DNA of 64,000 nt from contig JAMPFJ010000001.1 in NCBI GenBank assembly GCA_023664535.1, forward strand, positions 271,461 to 335,460, given 5' to 3'. Source of the stretch: Bacteroidales bacterium (GTDB lineage: Bacteria > Bacillota > Clostridia > Lachnospirales > Lachnospiraceae). The notes under the pieces were generated by a model. The model made no database searches. It was not told the DNA's origin and saw nothing but the letters and a program-made list of their open reading frames with translations. Positions 63,015-64,000 of the stretch are shown in pieces. Both the position numbers and the translations under genes were made by a program. The number at the start of each line of letters is the position of its first letter. Positions within the stretch are counted from its first letter, which is position 1.

Positions 63015-63990
63015 TTATATCAGGTAAAGGAAAAACGGAATCCAGAAAGCAGCGAAAATATATCCCCGCATGAACAAAGCAGCATAGCCCTTTCGGCGCT
63101 TCCCATCATAGGTTTCAATTACCCAGTCAAAATCTGCAAAATCGTAGCGGTTTCCGCAATACCTGCATTCCGTATCCTCTAACACATTTAACGAATTTCC
63201 GCAGGCAGGACACGGATACATCCGCATGGCGGTGATTGGCTGGTTTACCACATCTTTTTTCCGGACATGCGTACTTTAATTTGTTCATACTCCGTATGAA
63301 TACGTCCTGTGGAGTAGTAAAAAAGGCGCATCGTTGCCTCACAGGTCAAAGAATAGCCCTGTGCCGTTTCCCTGCCGTCTGAGAAATGCAGTTTTATTAA
63401 ATCACAGTCTGCCACATGCTTATAGCCGGAGGTAAACCGGCTTAACTGGCACCTTGCGTAGGCGCTGACTTTGTGAATATCGTCAATGAAATGAATATTA
63501 CAGAGCTTGGCTTCTAAATTCTGATAAAAATCGGGAACGGAAAAATCAGGGAACAATTTTTTCACCTGTTCCTGTCCGGTTACCGGATGATTGTACAGCT
63601 TCGGCTCTGTTTTTGACAGAACATAACCCAGAAAAAGCAGTGCGGGAACAAAGAAAAGAAATGCATGATATCCGGCATAAAAAGTATCTGCCAGAAAATC
63701 CATAAGAGAAAAATCCATGCCGGCAGGCTGAAAAACAGGTCGGCCAGCGATAACAGGGAATAAAGTAAAATGAAGCAGCTTCCTATGCAAAATACGGTAA
63801 AGAGAAAAATAACGCAGGATGAATCAAAAATATCCTTTAATTTTGTCTGCATATTTTCTTCTAAGGAAAAGCCGCAGATTTTGGGCTCAAAATCATGAAC
63901 GGTAAATTTTGTTCCGCAGGCGGCGCAGCCCTCGATAAAGCCGGAGAAGAGTGTGTGAAGAAAAGTCTGTAAATACTAATCTTCTATGAT
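63015..63990 (-). pseudogene. Zinc-ribbon, TIM44-like membrane protein with two frameshifts
   Basis: Three minus-strand frames carry consecutive parts of one protein. A zinc-ribbon segment (GCAACGTKFTVHDFEPKICGF) is followed by hydrophobic helices (from about 63960 to 63690). A TIM44-like middle comes next (63690-63245, LSKTEPKLYNHPV to GYKHVADC). The last part is a second zinc ribbon (CPACGNSLNVLEDTECRYCG, 63251-63015). The frames would join if the A6 run at 63257-63252 had one more A and a T5 run near 63690 one more T. The gene is therefore either decayed or affected by homopolymer errors. Its true start is unclear near the window edge. Confidence 0.55.
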
Positions 63991-64000
63991 AATGTTTGGG

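Overview
The window looks like the chromosome of a low-to-mid GC, spore-forming, anaerobic Clostridia bacterium of the Lachnospiraceae type. Support comes from the gene order rpsB-tsf ... pyrH-frr-uppS-cdsA-dxr-rseP-ispG-polC and plsX-rnc-smc-ftsY, from a Gram-positive PolC, from purine-rich ribosome binding sites before nearly every gene, and from a SleC-type spore cortex-lytic gene. No species is named; that would need a database search.

Layout. 1-2.6 kb: end of an MltG-like gene, then an ECF sigma/anti-sigma pair on the minus strand. 2.6-4.6 kb: rpsB and tsf. 4.6-5.9 kb: an intact HTH regulator with an operator-bearing promoter, followed by decayed toxin-like genes. 5.9-19.1 kb: two paralogous response regulator/histidine kinase/ABC exporter modules (the second with an S41 peptidase), separated by a hybrid sensor kinase and an orphan solute-binding lipoprotein. 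19.2-32.2 kb: a bactofilin with a long acidic repeat, then a housekeeping block for UMP kinase, ribosome recycling, cell-envelope lipid synthesis, isoprenoid synthesis, site-2 protease and DNA polymerase III PolC. 32.2-39.3 kb: a complete type V-A CRISPR-Cas locus (cas12a-cas4-cas1-cas2, 19 repeats, 18 spacers). 39.4-44.3 kb: tRNA-Glu, an exported protein, a chemoreceptor, a DUF6440 protein and tyrS. 44.4-49.1 kb: a sleC-like gene split by a 3.44-kb serine-recombinase element carrying a PIN-domain toxin-like pair. 49.2-51.8 kb: a formate/nitrite channel and an oxalate/formate-family transporter, divergent around a large inverted repeat. 52-62 kb: plsX, rnc, smc, ftsY, ilvA, a ferredoxin/ASKHA reductive activator and a serine hydrolase. 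63-64 kb: a frameshifted zinc-ribbon protein.

Main discovery candidate. Between polC and cas12a lies a tiny gene with its own sigma-A promoter, whose predicted start coincides with a Cas12a crRNA handle (32254-32272). The 15 nt after the handle match perfectly a site just upstream of the cas12a promoter. That site has a canonical TTTA PAM, and the PAM abuts the cas12a -35 box. An intrinsic terminator follows. This is the architecture expected of a Cas-repressing crRNA-like RNA (CreR type): the guide is long enough to bind but too short to cut, so Cas12a would repress its own promoter.

Second candidate. The sleC-like gene is interrupted at an 11-bp direct repeat, and joining the two halves at that repeat restores the reading frame exactly. 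This resembles the skin-type elements that are excised from sporulation genes in the mother cell.
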